Below, one piece after another: positions 7,648 through 15,937 of a stretch of 64,000 nucleotides of DNA (within the stretch, counting starts at the first letter, position 1; the number at the start of each line of letters is the position of its first letter). Location: contig NZ_DF968183.1 in the NCBI RefSeq assembly GCF_001192835.1, positions 434,001-498,000 on the forward strand. The letters run 5' to 3'. A program made the position numbers and the translations under genes. Under the pieces are notes generated by a model. The model did no database searches, had not been told where the DNA came from, and worked only from the letters and a program-made list of their open reading frames with translations. The DNA is from Lentimicrobium saccharophilum. GTDB lineage: Bacteria > Bacteroidota > Bacteroidia > Bacteroidales > Lentimicrobiaceae.

Positions 7648-9669
7648 ATGGATTTCAAATTAACTGCCGATTTTACGCCGACCGGTGACCAGCCTGAAGC
7701 CATACGCCAGCTGGTTGAAGGACTCAGACGTGGTGATCCGGCCCAGGTATTGCTTGGCGTTACCGGATCGGGCAAAACCTTTACCATAGCCAATGTCATC
7801 AGGGAAGTTAACCGCCCTGCCCTGATTCTAAGCCACAATAAAACCCTGGCAGCCCAGCTTTACGGGGAGTTTAAGCAGTTCTTCCCCGATAACGCGGTTG
7901 AATATTTTGTGTCCTATTACGACTACTATCAGCCTGAAGCCTTCATCCCAACAACCAACACATATATTGAAAAGGACCTCTCCATCAATGATGAAATTGA
8001 AAAACTGAGGTTGAGTGCAACATCAGCCCTGCTCTCGGGAAGAAGAGATGTAATCGTGGTTTCTTCGGTTTCATGCATATACGGAATCGGTAATCCTGAT
8101 GATTTTGCGAATAATGTGATCCGCCTTAAAACCGGTGATAAAATCAGCAGGAACAAGTTATTATGGGCTTTTGTTGAAGGGCTTTACAACCGGACGGAAG
8201 CAGAATTCAACCGTGGAAACTTCAGGGTAAAAGGCGATACGGTAGATATTTTTCCGGCCTACGCCGATTATGCTGTCCGGATTATTTTCTGGGATGATGA
8301 AATTGAAACCATTGAGTCTTTTAATCCATCTGATGGCACCGTTATAGAAAAACTGGACAGGATCAATATCTATCCGGCCAATATTTTTGTGACTTCCAAA
8401 GAAAAGATGAAAGATGCCATAGAGCAGATCCAGTATGATATGATGTCGCAGGTTGAGTATTTTAACGAAACCGGCAAATCACTTGAGGCCAGGAGGCTGG
8501 AGGACAGGGTGAGCTATGACATCGAAATGATGAGGGAACTGGGCTATTGCAGCGGGATTGAGAATTATTCGCGCTATTTTGATGGCAGAAGCGCCGGATC
8601 CAGGCCATTTTGCCTGCTTGACTATTTCCCGGATGATTTTATCACAGTGATTGATGAGAGCCATGTGACGGTTTCGCAGATCAGGGCCATGTACGGCGGG
8701 GACCGTTCACGAAAACAAACCCTGGTGGAGTATGGTTTCAGGTTGCCCTCCGCACTGGATAACCGTCCGCTGAAATTCGAGGAATTTGAAGGAATGACGG
8801 GACAAACCATCTATGTAAGCGCCACCCCTGCCGATTTTGAACTTCAGAAATCAGAAGGCGTGGTCGTTGAGCAACTCATCAGGCCGACCGGGCTGCTGGA
8901 CCCTCCGGTGGAAATCAGGCCCAGCCTCAATCAGGTTGATGACCTTCTCGACGAAATCGCCCGTACTGTCGAGGCCGGCGGCCGGACCCTGGTAACCACA
9001 CTTACCAAACGAATGGCGGAAGAACTCACCAAGTACCTCACTAAACTGGATATTAACTGCCGTTATATACATTCCGATGTGGATACCATCGAAAGGGTGG
9101 AAATCCTGCGCGATCTCAGACTCGGGAACTTTGACGTCCTCGTAGGCGTTAACCTGCTGCGCGAAGGGCTTGACCTTCCCGAAGTTTCATTGGTCGCCAT
9201 TCTGGACGCCGATAAGGAAGGTTTCCTGCGCTCGGAACGGTCACTTACCCAGACAGCCGGGCGGGCTGCACGCAACATCAACAGCAAGGTGATTATGTAT
9301 GCGGATAAGATTACCGACTCCATGCGTCGCTCCATTGATGAAACCAACCGACGCCGTGAAAAGCAGATCGCCTATAATACGGCTAACAATATCATTCCCA
9401 GACAGATTATTAAATCGATGACCTCCATCATCGGGCAGACCGCCGTGGCAAGCGCTTCCGGCAAGGCATCCAAAGCTTATATTGAACAGGAAGCGTTAAG
9501 CATCGCGGCTGACCCTGTTGTAAAATATATGAGCAAAGAGCAACTGGAGAAAGCGGTGATTCAGACCCGGAAAGCAATGGAAAAAGCCGCAAAAGAACTT
9601 GATTTTATCGAAGCTGCCAGGCTGCGCGATGAGATGTTCGCCTTGCAGGAAATGCTTAAGAATCATTGA
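7648..9669 (+). CDS. uvrB: Excinuclease ABC subunit B
   Basis: The 673-residue helicase-like subunit of nucleotide excision repair, loaded onto damage by UvrA and then joined by UvrC. Walker A is GVTGSGKT (37-44); the damage-probing beta-hairpin carries YYDYYQPEAF near residues 92-101. The helicase motifs TVIDESHVT and QTAGRAARN are in place. The C-terminal UVR motif that binds UvrC is present (about 630-668, with the AKELDFIEAARLRDEM signature). Length and order match the family. No uvrA or uvrC is in the window; in many bacteria uvrB stands apart as here. Confidence 0.98.
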   Translation: MDFKLTADFTPTGDQPEAIRQLVEGLRRGDPAQVLLGVTGSGKTFTIANVIREVNRPALILSHNKTLAAQLYGEFKQFFPDNAVEYFVSYYDYYQPEAFIPTTNTYIEKDLSINDEIEKLRLSATSALLSGRRDVIVVSSVSCIYGIGNPDDFANNVIRLKTGDKISRNKLLWAFVEGLYNRTEAEFNRGNFRVKGDTVDIFPAYADYAVRIIFWDDEIETIESFNPSDGTVIEKLDRINIYPANIFVTSKEKMKDAIEQIQYDMMSQVEYFNETGKSLEARRLEDRVSYDIEMMRELGYCSGIENYSRYFDGRSAGSRPFCLLDYFPDDFITVIDESHVTVSQIRAMYGGDRSRKQTLVEYGFRLPSALDNRPLKFEEFEGMTGQTIYVSATPADFELQKSEGVVVEQLIRPTGLLDPPVEIRPSLNQVDDLLDEIARTVEAGGRTLVTTLTKRMAEELTKYLTKLDINCRYIHSDVDTIERVEILRDLRLGNFDVLVGVNLLREGLDLPEVSLVAILDADKEGFLRSERSLTQTAGRAARNINSKVIMYADKITDSMRRSIDETNRRREKQIAYNTANNIIPRQIIKSMTSIIGQTAVASASGKASKAYIEQEALSIAADPVVKYMSKEQLEKAVIQTRKAMEKAAKELDFIEAARLRDEMFALQEMLKNH

Positions 9670-9831
9670 AACAGATCAATGTATGTCACGTGCTGCTTCT
9701 TACCGCCTTACTTAAAATCACAAAAACCTGCCTTTAAAAATTGATTTATATGGCCACAGCCTGAAAGTGCAGCTCACGAGAACTATTCACATTGGCTGCC
9801 AATTGTTTATATCACCAATCCATTAGAATTC

Positions 9832-10677
9832 ATGCATCTGCCTTCAACAACCGATTTATTGCTGACCGCCATCAGAACTGCATACAAAGCGGGTAAAGCA
9901 ATTCTTGAAATTTACAACACTTCCTGGGAAACTACCTGGAAAACCGATCTGAGCCCGCTGACAACAGCCGATCTGAGGTCACATGAAGTGATCACCGCGG
10001 ACCTGCATCTGACCGGTATTCCTGTATTGAGCGAAGAAGGCGCCGAAGTAACATCGGGTACAAGAATGAATTGGAAACGATACTGGCTGGTTGATCCTTT
10101 GGATGGCACGAAAGAGTTTATTAACAGAAACGGAGAGTTTACGGTCAATATTGCACTTATGGCTGGTAATCAGCCGGTTGCAGGTGTCATCTACATTCCG
10201 GTTGCCGGCAGCCTTTACTTCGGAAGCAAAGACCTGGGATCATTCAGGATTGAAGAATCCCTGACGGGGGAAGATATACTGGAAGACACTTTTTCGGATT
10301 TGCTTCAGAAATCAACCAAACTCCCGGCAATCATGAATTCCGGTCCGTTGATCGTGCTGGCAAGCCGGTCACACCCTTCGTCTGAAACAGCCGGAATCAT
10401 CCAAAAAATTGAGCAGCGAAACAAGGATTGCCGGTTGCTGAGTGCCGGCAGTTCGCTCAAATTCTGCCACCTGGCCGAAGGTTCGGCGGATTTTTATCCC
10501 CGCTTCGGACCAACCATGGAGTGGGACACTGCAGCCGGCCAGGCCATAGCAGAAAATGCAGGTATTAAGGTTTTGACCTGGCCCGAAATGCAAGTTATGC
10601 GATATAATAAACCGTCATTGCTAAATCCCTGGTTTATAGCATTTAATCCTGATCGCATTGATCCTTCCGATTTGTAA
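9832..10677 (+). CDS. cysQ: 3'(2'),5'-bisphosphate nucleotidase CysQ
   Basis: A 281-residue member of the inositol monophosphatase superfamily. It removes the 3'-phosphate of PAP, the by-product of PAPS-dependent sulfate reduction. The metal-binding motifs are visible: SPLTTADLRSHE, SEEG near 65-69, WLVDPLDGTKEF (85-96, with Asp88 and Asp91) and EWDTAAGQAI near the C-terminus. This WDTAAG plus DPLDGTKEF combination is typical of CysQ rather than of SuhB. No sulfate assimilation genes adjoin it. The 162-nt space upstream shows no clear promoter. A bidirectional terminator follows. Confidence 0.93.
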   Translation: MHLPSTTDLLLTAIRTAYKAGKAILEIYNTSWETTWKTDLSPLTTADLRSHEVITADLHLTGIPVLSEEGAEVTSGTRMNWKRYWLVDPLDGTKEFINRNGEFTVNIALMAGNQPVAGVIYIPVAGSLYFGSKDLGSFRIEESLTGEDILEDTFSDLLQKSTKLPAIMNSGPLIVLASRSHPSSETAGIIQKIEQRNKDCRLLSAGSSLKFCHLAEGSADFYPRFGPTMEWDTAAGQAIAENAGIKVLTWPEMQVMRYNKPSLLNPWFIAFNPDRIDPSDL

Positions 10678-10696
10678 TTCAATTTATCTTATAAGC

Positions 10697-10732
10697 AAAA
10701 AAGCCATGATTGAAAGTCATGGCTTTTTTTTA
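10697..10732. terminator. Bidirectional terminator between cysQ and the FKBP operon
   Basis: AAAAAAGCCATGA (10697-10709) pairs with TCATGGCTTTTTT (from 10717) around a 7-nt loop. Runs of A before and T after let it serve both converging transcripts. Confidence 0.88.
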
Positions 10733-10750
10733 ATTGAATGAAATGTATCC

Positions 10751-12079
10751 TTACTTGAAGTCGATCAATTCGACATCAAAAATCAGGGTAGCGCTCGGAG
10801 GAATAGTCGGCATGCGGCCATTTTCACCATAAGCGATGGCTGACGGGATAATCAGTCTGGCTTTGCCGCCTTTCTTCATCAGGGCAATCCCTTCATCCCA
10901 TCCTTGTATGACCTGTCCCTGGCCCAGTACAAATTCAAACGGCTGACCACGGTCAACGGAGGAATCAAACTTGGTTCCGTCGAGCAGGGTTCCGGTGTAA
11001 TGGACTTTTACAGTTTTTCCGGCAACCGGACTTTGGCCGGTACCTTTTTGTGTTTCGATATAGTATAATCCGCTGGCTGTGGGTTTTGCCGTGATCTTAT
11101 TGTTTTTGATATAGCTCTGGATTTTGCCGGCTTCTTCTGCTTTGGCTTTCAGCTTTTCAGCTTCAGCCTTCTTCTGTTCTTCTTCACGTTCTTTATCAAA
11201 CTGAGCGCGTGTCTGAAAACTTACCATCTTGATATCATAAAGCAGCGTAGTGTAAGGCCCGACCATTGGCTTTCTGCCCTGTTCGCCAAAACCGAGTTGC
11301 GAAGGAACAATTATTGAAACTTCGCTGCCTTTTGACATCATTTTCAAGGCTTCTGTGGCACCCTCATTGTCAAAGGTCTTACCACATTCCCACTGCATTG
11401 GGTCACCCTGGTCAAATGAAGAATAAAATACCCTACCGTCAATATCCGATACCTTAAAATGAATTTTTACAATATCACCGTCTTTGGGCTTTTGACCTGA
11501 TCCCTTTACCTTTTCAATAAAATACAGTCCGGATTCAAGCGGTGCAGTTGTAATGCTATTAGCTGATAAATATTCAGCCAGTTTGGTTGCTTCCGATTCC
11601 TTTAGCTGAGCCATTTCTGCCCTGTTTTTCTCATCCATCTGCTCCCTGGTCATGGCAGAAAGCATCCTGATATCAAACACGATATCTTTTCCGATATAAT
11701 TTGAGTCGGGCAACTGGGGCATCCTGATTGTTTTCATGAAAAATGAGTCAGCACTGGTAATAAAGGTAGCGCTGTCACCCGGCTTCATCATGGCCAGGGC
11801 TGCATAAATATCCCCCTTATAGGTCGGTGGCTCCAGCGGCAGCATAAATGGCTCCGGCATATCGGAAGAGTTGAACAGTAAAGAATCATTGATGGAATAT
11901 TTCATAAGCAGGGTCATAATCATACCTTCCTTCATGGTAGTGGTATCATCCCCTTTTTCGTGAAATTTATAGTATAATCCGCCTTCTCCCTTTTTAAATC
12001 CGGGGTGCTTTGAGCAGGCAAAAAAAACGGCTGACATGCCGATGGCAAGCAGCACCAAACCAAGTTTTCTGTTATTCAT
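10751..12079 (-). CDS. Lipoprotein with three FKBP-type peptidyl-prolyl isomerase domains
   Basis: 442 residues with a lipoprotein signal (hydrophobic stretch ending FFAC, Cys about 22), so likely anchored in the periplasm or outer membrane. Three FKBP-like modules follow: a degenerate one (about 35-145), a second (about 175-290) and a canonical C-terminal one (about 340-442) with VKVHYTGTLLDGTKFDSS, GQVIQGWDEG and SATLIFDVELIDF. Charged helical linkers rich in Lys, Glu and Ala separate the modules. Only the last module keeps most active-site aromatics, so catalysis probably rests there while the others may bind clients. It is the third gene of the nrnA operon, 32 nt after the GldI-like gene. 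Confidence 0.85.
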   Translation of the reverse strand: MNNRKLGLVLLAIGMSAVFFACSKHPGFKKGEGGLYYKFHEKGDDTTTMKEGMIMTLLMKYSINDSLLFNSSDMPEPFMLPLEPPTYKGDIYAALAMMKPGDSATFITSADSFFMKTIRMPQLPDSNYIGKDIVFDIRMLSAMTREQMDEKNRAEMAQLKESEATKLAEYLSANSITTAPLESGLYFIEKVKGSGQKPKDGDIVKIHFKVSDIDGRVFYSSFDQGDPMQWECGKTFDNEGATEALKMMSKGSEVSIIVPSQLGFGEQGRKPMVGPYTTLLYDIKMVSFQTRAQFDKEREEEQKKAEAEKLKAKAEEAGKIQSYIKNNKITAKPTASGLYYIETQKGTGQSPVAGKTVKVHYTGTLLDGTKFDSSVDRGQPFEFVLGQGQVIQGWDEGIALMKKGGKARLIIPSAIAYGENGRMPTIPPSATLIFDVELIDFK

Positions 12080-12111
12080 TTGTTCTGAATTTAATATTTA
12101 AGCGTTTAAAT

Positions 12112-12636
12112 TTAATGAAGCGATACAAGTTCAAGATCATAGATCAGGGTTGATTTTGGCGGTACTTTGTTCTGATCGCCCAACAGCCCGAAACCGAGGT
12201 GCGAAGGTATGATAAATTTCGCTCTGTCGCCGACCCTCAGTAATAAAATTCCCTCTTCAAGTCCGCTCTCAACACCCCCTCGGCCAATCATAAATTCTTT
12301 CAGGCCATCCCTGTCTGAATTGTATATTTCATCGCCTGTAATCAACCTGACAGAGTACCTCAGCACAGCAATTTTTCCGGTTTCTGCCATCGGGCCTTTG
12401 CCGCGATGATAGATCGAATAGCGGAGCCCGGTCCCGGTTTCTTCCATGGTCCATTTGTACCGACTGATAAAACCTGCAATCTGCTCTTCTTCTGCCTTTA
12501 TCGCCTGCCTGTTGGCATGAAGCAATGGTTCTTCCACCAGTTTCGGATCGATTTCCCGCGTGTTATCGCGCTGCTTACCTGATTGGCATGCAATAACCAA
12601 CAAGATTATAAAGGGAAACAAAAATCCCGGTTTCAT
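12112..12636 (-). CDS. GldI-like FKBP-type lipoprotein
   Basis: A 174-residue lipoprotein (lipobox VIAC, Cys17) with one FKBP domain over residues 65-173 (GLRYSIYHRGKG, EFMIGRGGVESGLEEGILLL, KFIIPSHLGFG, LIYDLELVSL). Size, lipid anchor and the charged helix before the domain resemble GldI, the gliding-motility-associated isomerase. The neighbourhood ndk - DHH phosphoesterase - gldI - FKBP is, as far as I recall, also found in Flavobacteria. A folding role for exported proteins, perhaps T9SS-related, is an inference; no other gld gene is in the window. It lies 22 nt after nrnA and 32 nt before the triple-FKBP gene. Confidence 0.7.
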   Translation of the reverse strand: MKPGFLFPFIILLVIACQSGKQRDNTREIDPKLVEEPLLHANRQAIKAEEEQIAGFISRYKWTMEETGTGLRYSIYHRGKGPMAETGKIAVLRYSVRLITGDEIYNSDRDGLKEFMIGRGGVESGLEEGILLLRVGDRAKFIIPSHLGFGLLGDQNKVPPKSTLIYDLELVSLH

Positions 12637-12658
12637 AGATTCAAAATTAAATTTCAGC

Positions 12659-13711
12659 TTACAATTTTAATATGGTGCTCTGACTTGCAGCCTGTTTCAG
12701 CTCTTCCTTATAACGGGGCAAAAGGCCGGAAAATTTTTCAATGGTATCCGTAAGTGAAAGAAATGAGTCCCCCCCCGAAGCATTCCGGTGCCCTCCTCCT
12801 TCAAAATGCTCCCTGGCAAAGTAATTTACTGAGAAGTTCCCTTTTGACCTGAATGAAATTCTGACCCTGTCGGACTTCTCAGTAAAAAAAGCAGCAAAAC
12901 TGATGCCTTTGATGGACAAGGCATAGTTCACAACGCCTTCTGAATCACCCGGTTGAAAATGAAATCGTTCCATATCAGTCTTGCTTAACCAGATGTAGGC
13001 AGTAGCATACTCCGGCAGCACGGTCATCCGCTCGCTCAGACAAAATCCAAGCAGACGCATGCGGTTTTCGGAATATGTATCATAAACAAGCCGGTGAATC
13101 TGCTCTGTGTCAATACCCCGCCTTACCAACTCAGCCAATACTTCATAGGTATGCGGATAATTGCATGAATAACTGAATGAACCCGTGTCTGTCATCAATC
13201 CGACATAAAGACAAACCCCGGTTTCCACATCAATCAGATGTTCATCACCCATAGCCCTTATAAAATCATAAACAAGCTCAGCAGTCGAAGATGTTTCAAC
13301 AACCGAAAGCATATAATCAAAATGATCTTCAGGCTGAATATGGTGATCGATCAGAATCTTTTTAGCCCTGGCGGCAAACAACTGTTCCTTGAACAGGTTT
13401 ACCCTCGGGATGGCATTGTAATCAAGGCAAAATATCACCGATGCATCTGCAAGCAGTACATCCGCACTATGCGAATGATGAAAATAGATGATGGCGTCCT
13501 CCTGACCCGGCATCCACCTCAGAAAATCAGGAAAATCATTTGGAATAATAATGCTTACCTTTTTACCCTTCTTTTTCAGATACCTGCTTAAAGCAAGTGA
13601 TGAGCCGAGCGCATCGCCGTCAGGATTGTAATGCGTTGTGATTACAATTTCGCCATCAGTTTCCAATAGCTTTTTAACCCCTGAAAATATCTCGCTGTTA
13701 AACTTATACAA
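12659..13711 (-). CDS. nrnA: DHH family phosphoesterase, NrnA-like oligoribonuclease/PAP phosphatase
   Basis: 350 residues with DHH and DHHA1 domains. Motifs are THYNPDGDALGSS (about 26-38), CLDYNAIPR, LIDHH (the name-giving DHH), GLMTDTGSFSYS and the C-terminal GGGHRNASGG. The family hydrolyses short oligoribonucleotides (nanoRNA) and 3'-phosphoadenosine 5'-phosphate. The only start that gives the normal short N-terminus before the first motif is a TTG at 13711; no in-frame ATG lies near. A good promoter 37 nt upstream supports that start. First gene of the operon with the two FKBP lipoproteins, divergent from ndk. Confidence 0.88.
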   Translation of the reverse strand: MYKFNSEIFSGVKKLLETDGEIVITTHYNPDGDALGSSLALSRYLKKKGKKVSIIIPNDFPDFLRWMPGQEDAIIYFHHSHSADVLLADASVIFCLDYNAIPRVNLFKEQLFAARAKKILIDHHIQPEDHFDYMLSVVETSSTAELVYDFIRAMGDEHLIDVETGVCLYVGLMTDTGSFSYSCNYPHTYEVLAELVRRGIDTEQIHRLVYDTYSENRMRLLGFCLSERMTVLPEYATAYIWLSKTDMERFHFQPGDSEGVVNYALSIKGISFAAFFTEKSDRVRISFRSKGNFSVNYFAREHFEGGGHRNASGGDSFLSLTDTIEKFSGLLPRYKEELKQAASQSTILKL

Positions 13712-13747
13712 AGCAGGTTTTTTAAATAATTACAATTTTATCGAACA

Positions 13748-13776
13748 CAAAAATAGAAATATTGTTAATAGGGCAA
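13748..13776 (-). promoter_or_regulatory. Promoter of the nrnA operon
   Basis: On the minus strand TTG (13774-13776), an 18-nt spacer and TATTTTTG (13748-13755) fit the Bacteroidota consensus. Transcription would start about 30 nt before the TTG start codon. Confidence 0.6.
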
Positions 13777-13823
13777 CCAATCAATTATCGTACATTTACC
13801 TGAAAACAATCCAACTATAAGTT

Positions 13824-14243
13824 ATGGCAGGCAATTTCACTTTTACCATGATTAAACCGGCAGCTTATGAAAATAAGCATGCAGGTAAAATCCTTGATAT
13901 GATCTTACAGGGCGGCTTCCGCATAAAGGCAATAAAACTGGTCAAACTCAGCTACGAACAAGCCGGTGAGTTTTACGGAATTCACAAAGACAGACCTTTC
14001 TACAACGATCTGGTAACATTCATGTCATCAGGGCCGGTTTTGGCTGCAATCCTTGAAAAGGAGAATGCCGTGGACGATTACCGTAAACTGATCGGCTCTA
14101 CCAATCCTGCCGATGCTGCAGAAGGAACAATAAGAAAGCTTTTTGGTATTTCAGTTCAGAAAAATGCAGTTCACGGATCTGACAGTGACGAAAATGCCGC
14201 CATTGAGGCCGCATTCTTCTTTTCGGCGCTGGAACGTTGCTGA
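13824..14243 (+). CDS. ndk: Nucleoside-diphosphate kinase
   Basis: The 139-residue enzyme transfers the gamma phosphate of ATP to other nucleoside diphosphates through a phosphohistidine. The family signature NAVHGSDS holds the active His117. TMIKPAAY at the N-terminus, [16 protein letters not shown] and the [12 protein letters not shown] region all agree. The length is typical. Divergent from nrnA; a weak TACATTTA box (13791-13798) is the only promoter hint. Its stop is 5 nt from the stop of the convergent XRE gene, with no terminator seen between them. Confidence 0.97.
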   Translation: MAGNFTFTMIKPAAYENKHAGKILDMILQGGFRIKAIKLVKLSYEQAGEFYGIHKDRPFYNDLVTFMSSGPVLAAILEKENAVDDYRKLIGSTNPADAAEGTIRKLFGISVQKNAVHGSDSDENAAIEAAFFFSALERC

Positions 14244-14248
14244 ACCCC

Positions 14249-14881
14249 TTACATTTCAGGTAAAAATTCAGCAAAGGTTTTGTCAGAATAAAACATTACG
14301 ATTTTTACAAGTTTCCGGTCACCAACCTGAAATCCTGTCACTTTTTGTACTATCTCCTCTACAGGAGCATCCATAGCCATCCCGCTTGACTTCTCAGCTA
14401 TTTTTAGGCCCGGACCTGGCTTAATTTCTTTTGAGTCCGGTTCGTTGCTGTTTTCACGCTGAGGCGTTAGCATTTCCTGGTCCTTTAAACCGGTTTCATC
14501 AGGCTGTTTTTCAGTCGTTTGGATGTTATGCTCGGGAGTATTTTCCTTCTGCTGAACAGGATATTTCTCCTGATCCGTGGTCTCGTCCGCAAATAATTCC
14601 ATCATCACGGGTTTAGGCTTTTGAATTACCTCGGTATCTCTTCTAACCGGCTCAGCTTCCCGTCCAGGATATGGGTTCATCATGGGACCCTCGCCAAACA
14701 GTAACCACTGCATACTGATATCAGGATACAAACGGATCAGCTTCTGAATAAAATCAAGACTCGGTTTATTCCGGCCGTTCAAGATATGAGATATGCCGGA
14801 ACGTTGTACGCCCAGATCGTCTGCCAATTGGGCCGGGCTGATGTTTTTTGCCTTCAGCACCATGGATATCCTGTTGTTCAT
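14249..14881 (-). CDS. XRE-family (Cro/CI-type) transcriptional regulator
   Basis: I use the ATG at 14881 (210 residues); the longer frame begins at a TTG inside the promoter. Residues 1-65 form a helix-turn-helix of the Cro/CI type (ISPAQLADDLGVQRSGISHI, then NGRNKPSLDFIQKL, ending in PDISMQWLLFGEGPM). That ending is common in Bacteroidota regulators. Residues 75-165 are a low-complexity linker rich in Glu, Pro, Gln and Lys, and the last 40 residues form a small domain of hydrophobic strands (VTGFQVGDRKLVKIVMFYSD). The gene lies beside the AT-rich region with repeated TTACA-NN-TGTAA palindromes, and a 9-of-10 version overlaps its own -7 box, so autoregulation is plausible. Confidence 0.85.
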   Translation of the reverse strand: MNNRISMVLKAKNISPAQLADDLGVQRSGISHILNGRNKPSLDFIQKLIRLYPDISMQWLLFGEGPMMNPYPGREAEPVRRDTEVIQKPKPVMMELFADETTDQEKYPVQQKENTPEHNIQTTEKQPDETGLKDQEMLTPQRENSNEPDSKEIKPGPGLKIAEKSSGMAMDAPVEEIVQKVTGFQVGDRKLVKIVMFYSDKTFAEFLPEM

Positions 14882-14904
14882 ATTTGTAAGCTGTTTTGAA
14901 ATTA

Positions 14905-14935
14905 CAAATTTAAACCTTCCTGACAATTATTCAAA
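14905..14935 (-). promoter_or_regulatory. Promoter of the XRE gene with overlapping operator-like site
   Basis: On the minus strand TTTG (14932-14935), a 19-nt spacer and TAAATTTG (14905-14912) match the consensus exactly. The plus-strand sequence TTACAAATTTAA (14902-14913) overlapping the -7 box differs by one base from TTACA-NN-TGTAA, which recurs further upstream. Confidence 0.7.
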
Positions 14936-15576
14936 TATTCCGGATGTTAATAATGTAAATTATAATAAATTCAGATATTTCTAAAGTATAAAGCAGATAA
15001 CACACTTTACAATGCAGTTTATTAATGTTTTATATATTATAATGTCACTGTAGTTTAATAATTATAAATGTGGTTATTTTCTGCATTGATACTTCATATA
15101 AATCTATTATATTACTGGCTATATGTCATTTATACTTTATTGTTTAGTATATAGTCAAATTTTATGGCATATACAAATGTTACCTGAATTTTAATGATAT
15201 TTTCGTGTTAACTTCTGTAACATGGTACAATGGTAAACAAAAATATACGCATATAATCCACTTAGATCAAATTACACCTGTAATATCAATTTAATTGCCA
15301 ATTTGGAAGAGTTAAATAGAGATAATTATATCTATGTCATTTATTATTAATTATTTAATGAAATAAAGATAATTGAGCTACTTGTATTAATCCTGGTCTA
15401 AGGTTAGTTTACATTTGTAATATATTATTAGTACACAATATAGATAAGTTCATTTAATCGATCAGTTATTTACCTATTAATTTGATTTTAAGTGCATTAA
15501 TAAATTTTACAACTGTACTCTAGTATTTTATGATTGTATACTATTCTAAATCCATAACTACGATTTACATCTGTAA
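14936..15576. other. AT-rich gene-poor region upstream of the XRE gene
   Basis: This stretch has strikingly low GC compared with its neighbours and no credible coding frame on either strand. Apart from the palindromic sites listed separately, I see short runs of TATA-like sequence but no tRNA, hairpin array or transposon end. Confidence 0.6.
15272..15576. promoter_or_regulatory. Cluster of TTACA-NN-TGTAA palindromes (putative operators)
   Basis: Perfect copies lie at 15272-15283 (spacer CC), 15409-15420 (TT) and 15565-15576 (TC), with a one-mismatch copy at 15507-15518 (AC). The first is extended to ATTACA-TGTAAT. Three perfect 10-base palindromes within 305 bp far exceed what base composition would give (I estimate well below 0.1 per kilobase). 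The dyad symmetry and 12-bp size suit a dimeric HTH protein; the adjacent XRE regulator is the obvious candidate. The TT copy also contains TACATTTG, a -7 match, so a promoter role for that one is possible. Confidence 0.5.
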
Positions 15577-15867
15577 CAAATTTATTCTTCTATCGATTCC
15601 AGAACAGACCGGATAAAGAATATTGCTCCAGCTGCTCTTATACCGGAAGTTTTCAGATCTGAGATCAACTATATATTCTTCAATAAATTTCCTGAGCTGT
15701 TTAGGCCGGACAAACTTACATTACAAAAATACCTGAATGCTGTCTTGAGAAGTTGCCTCACTCCCCTGAACTTATCTCTGGTTAGAACAGATTTTAGCGA
15801 TCACGAATGCATGCAGCATTTTTTACGGAAATCTGAAAGGGATATCGACAACCAAAAACAGGTTTAA
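15577..15867 (+). pseudogene. Open frame without a start codon, possible gene remnant
   Basis: A continuous frame of 96 sense codons runs from the TAA inside the last palindrome to a TAA at 15867. It has no ATG, GTG or TTG before codon 57 (a TTG at 15745), so it is not a normal gene. The translation has ordinary composition (for example LIPEVFRSEINYIFFNKF, then DKLTLQKYLNAVLRS) and GC is clearly higher than in the AT-rich flank. I do not recognise the family. It may be the 3' part of a decayed gene whose 5' end was lost; chance openness cannot be excluded. Confidence 0.35.
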
Positions 15868-15884
15868 GTGCCTCTGTAAGAATA

Positions 15885-15908
15885 CAAAAAATCCGGTAAA
15901 AACCGGAT
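15885..15908 (-). terminator. Terminator of the subtilase gene
   Basis: ATCCGGT (15891-15897) pairs with ACCGGAT (15902-15908) around AAAA; the run of A at 15885-15890 reads as T on the minus strand after the stem, 30 nt beyond the subtilase stop. Confidence 0.85.
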
Positions 15909-15937
15909 CAGGAAAAACTATCAGAAAATTTTTCGCG

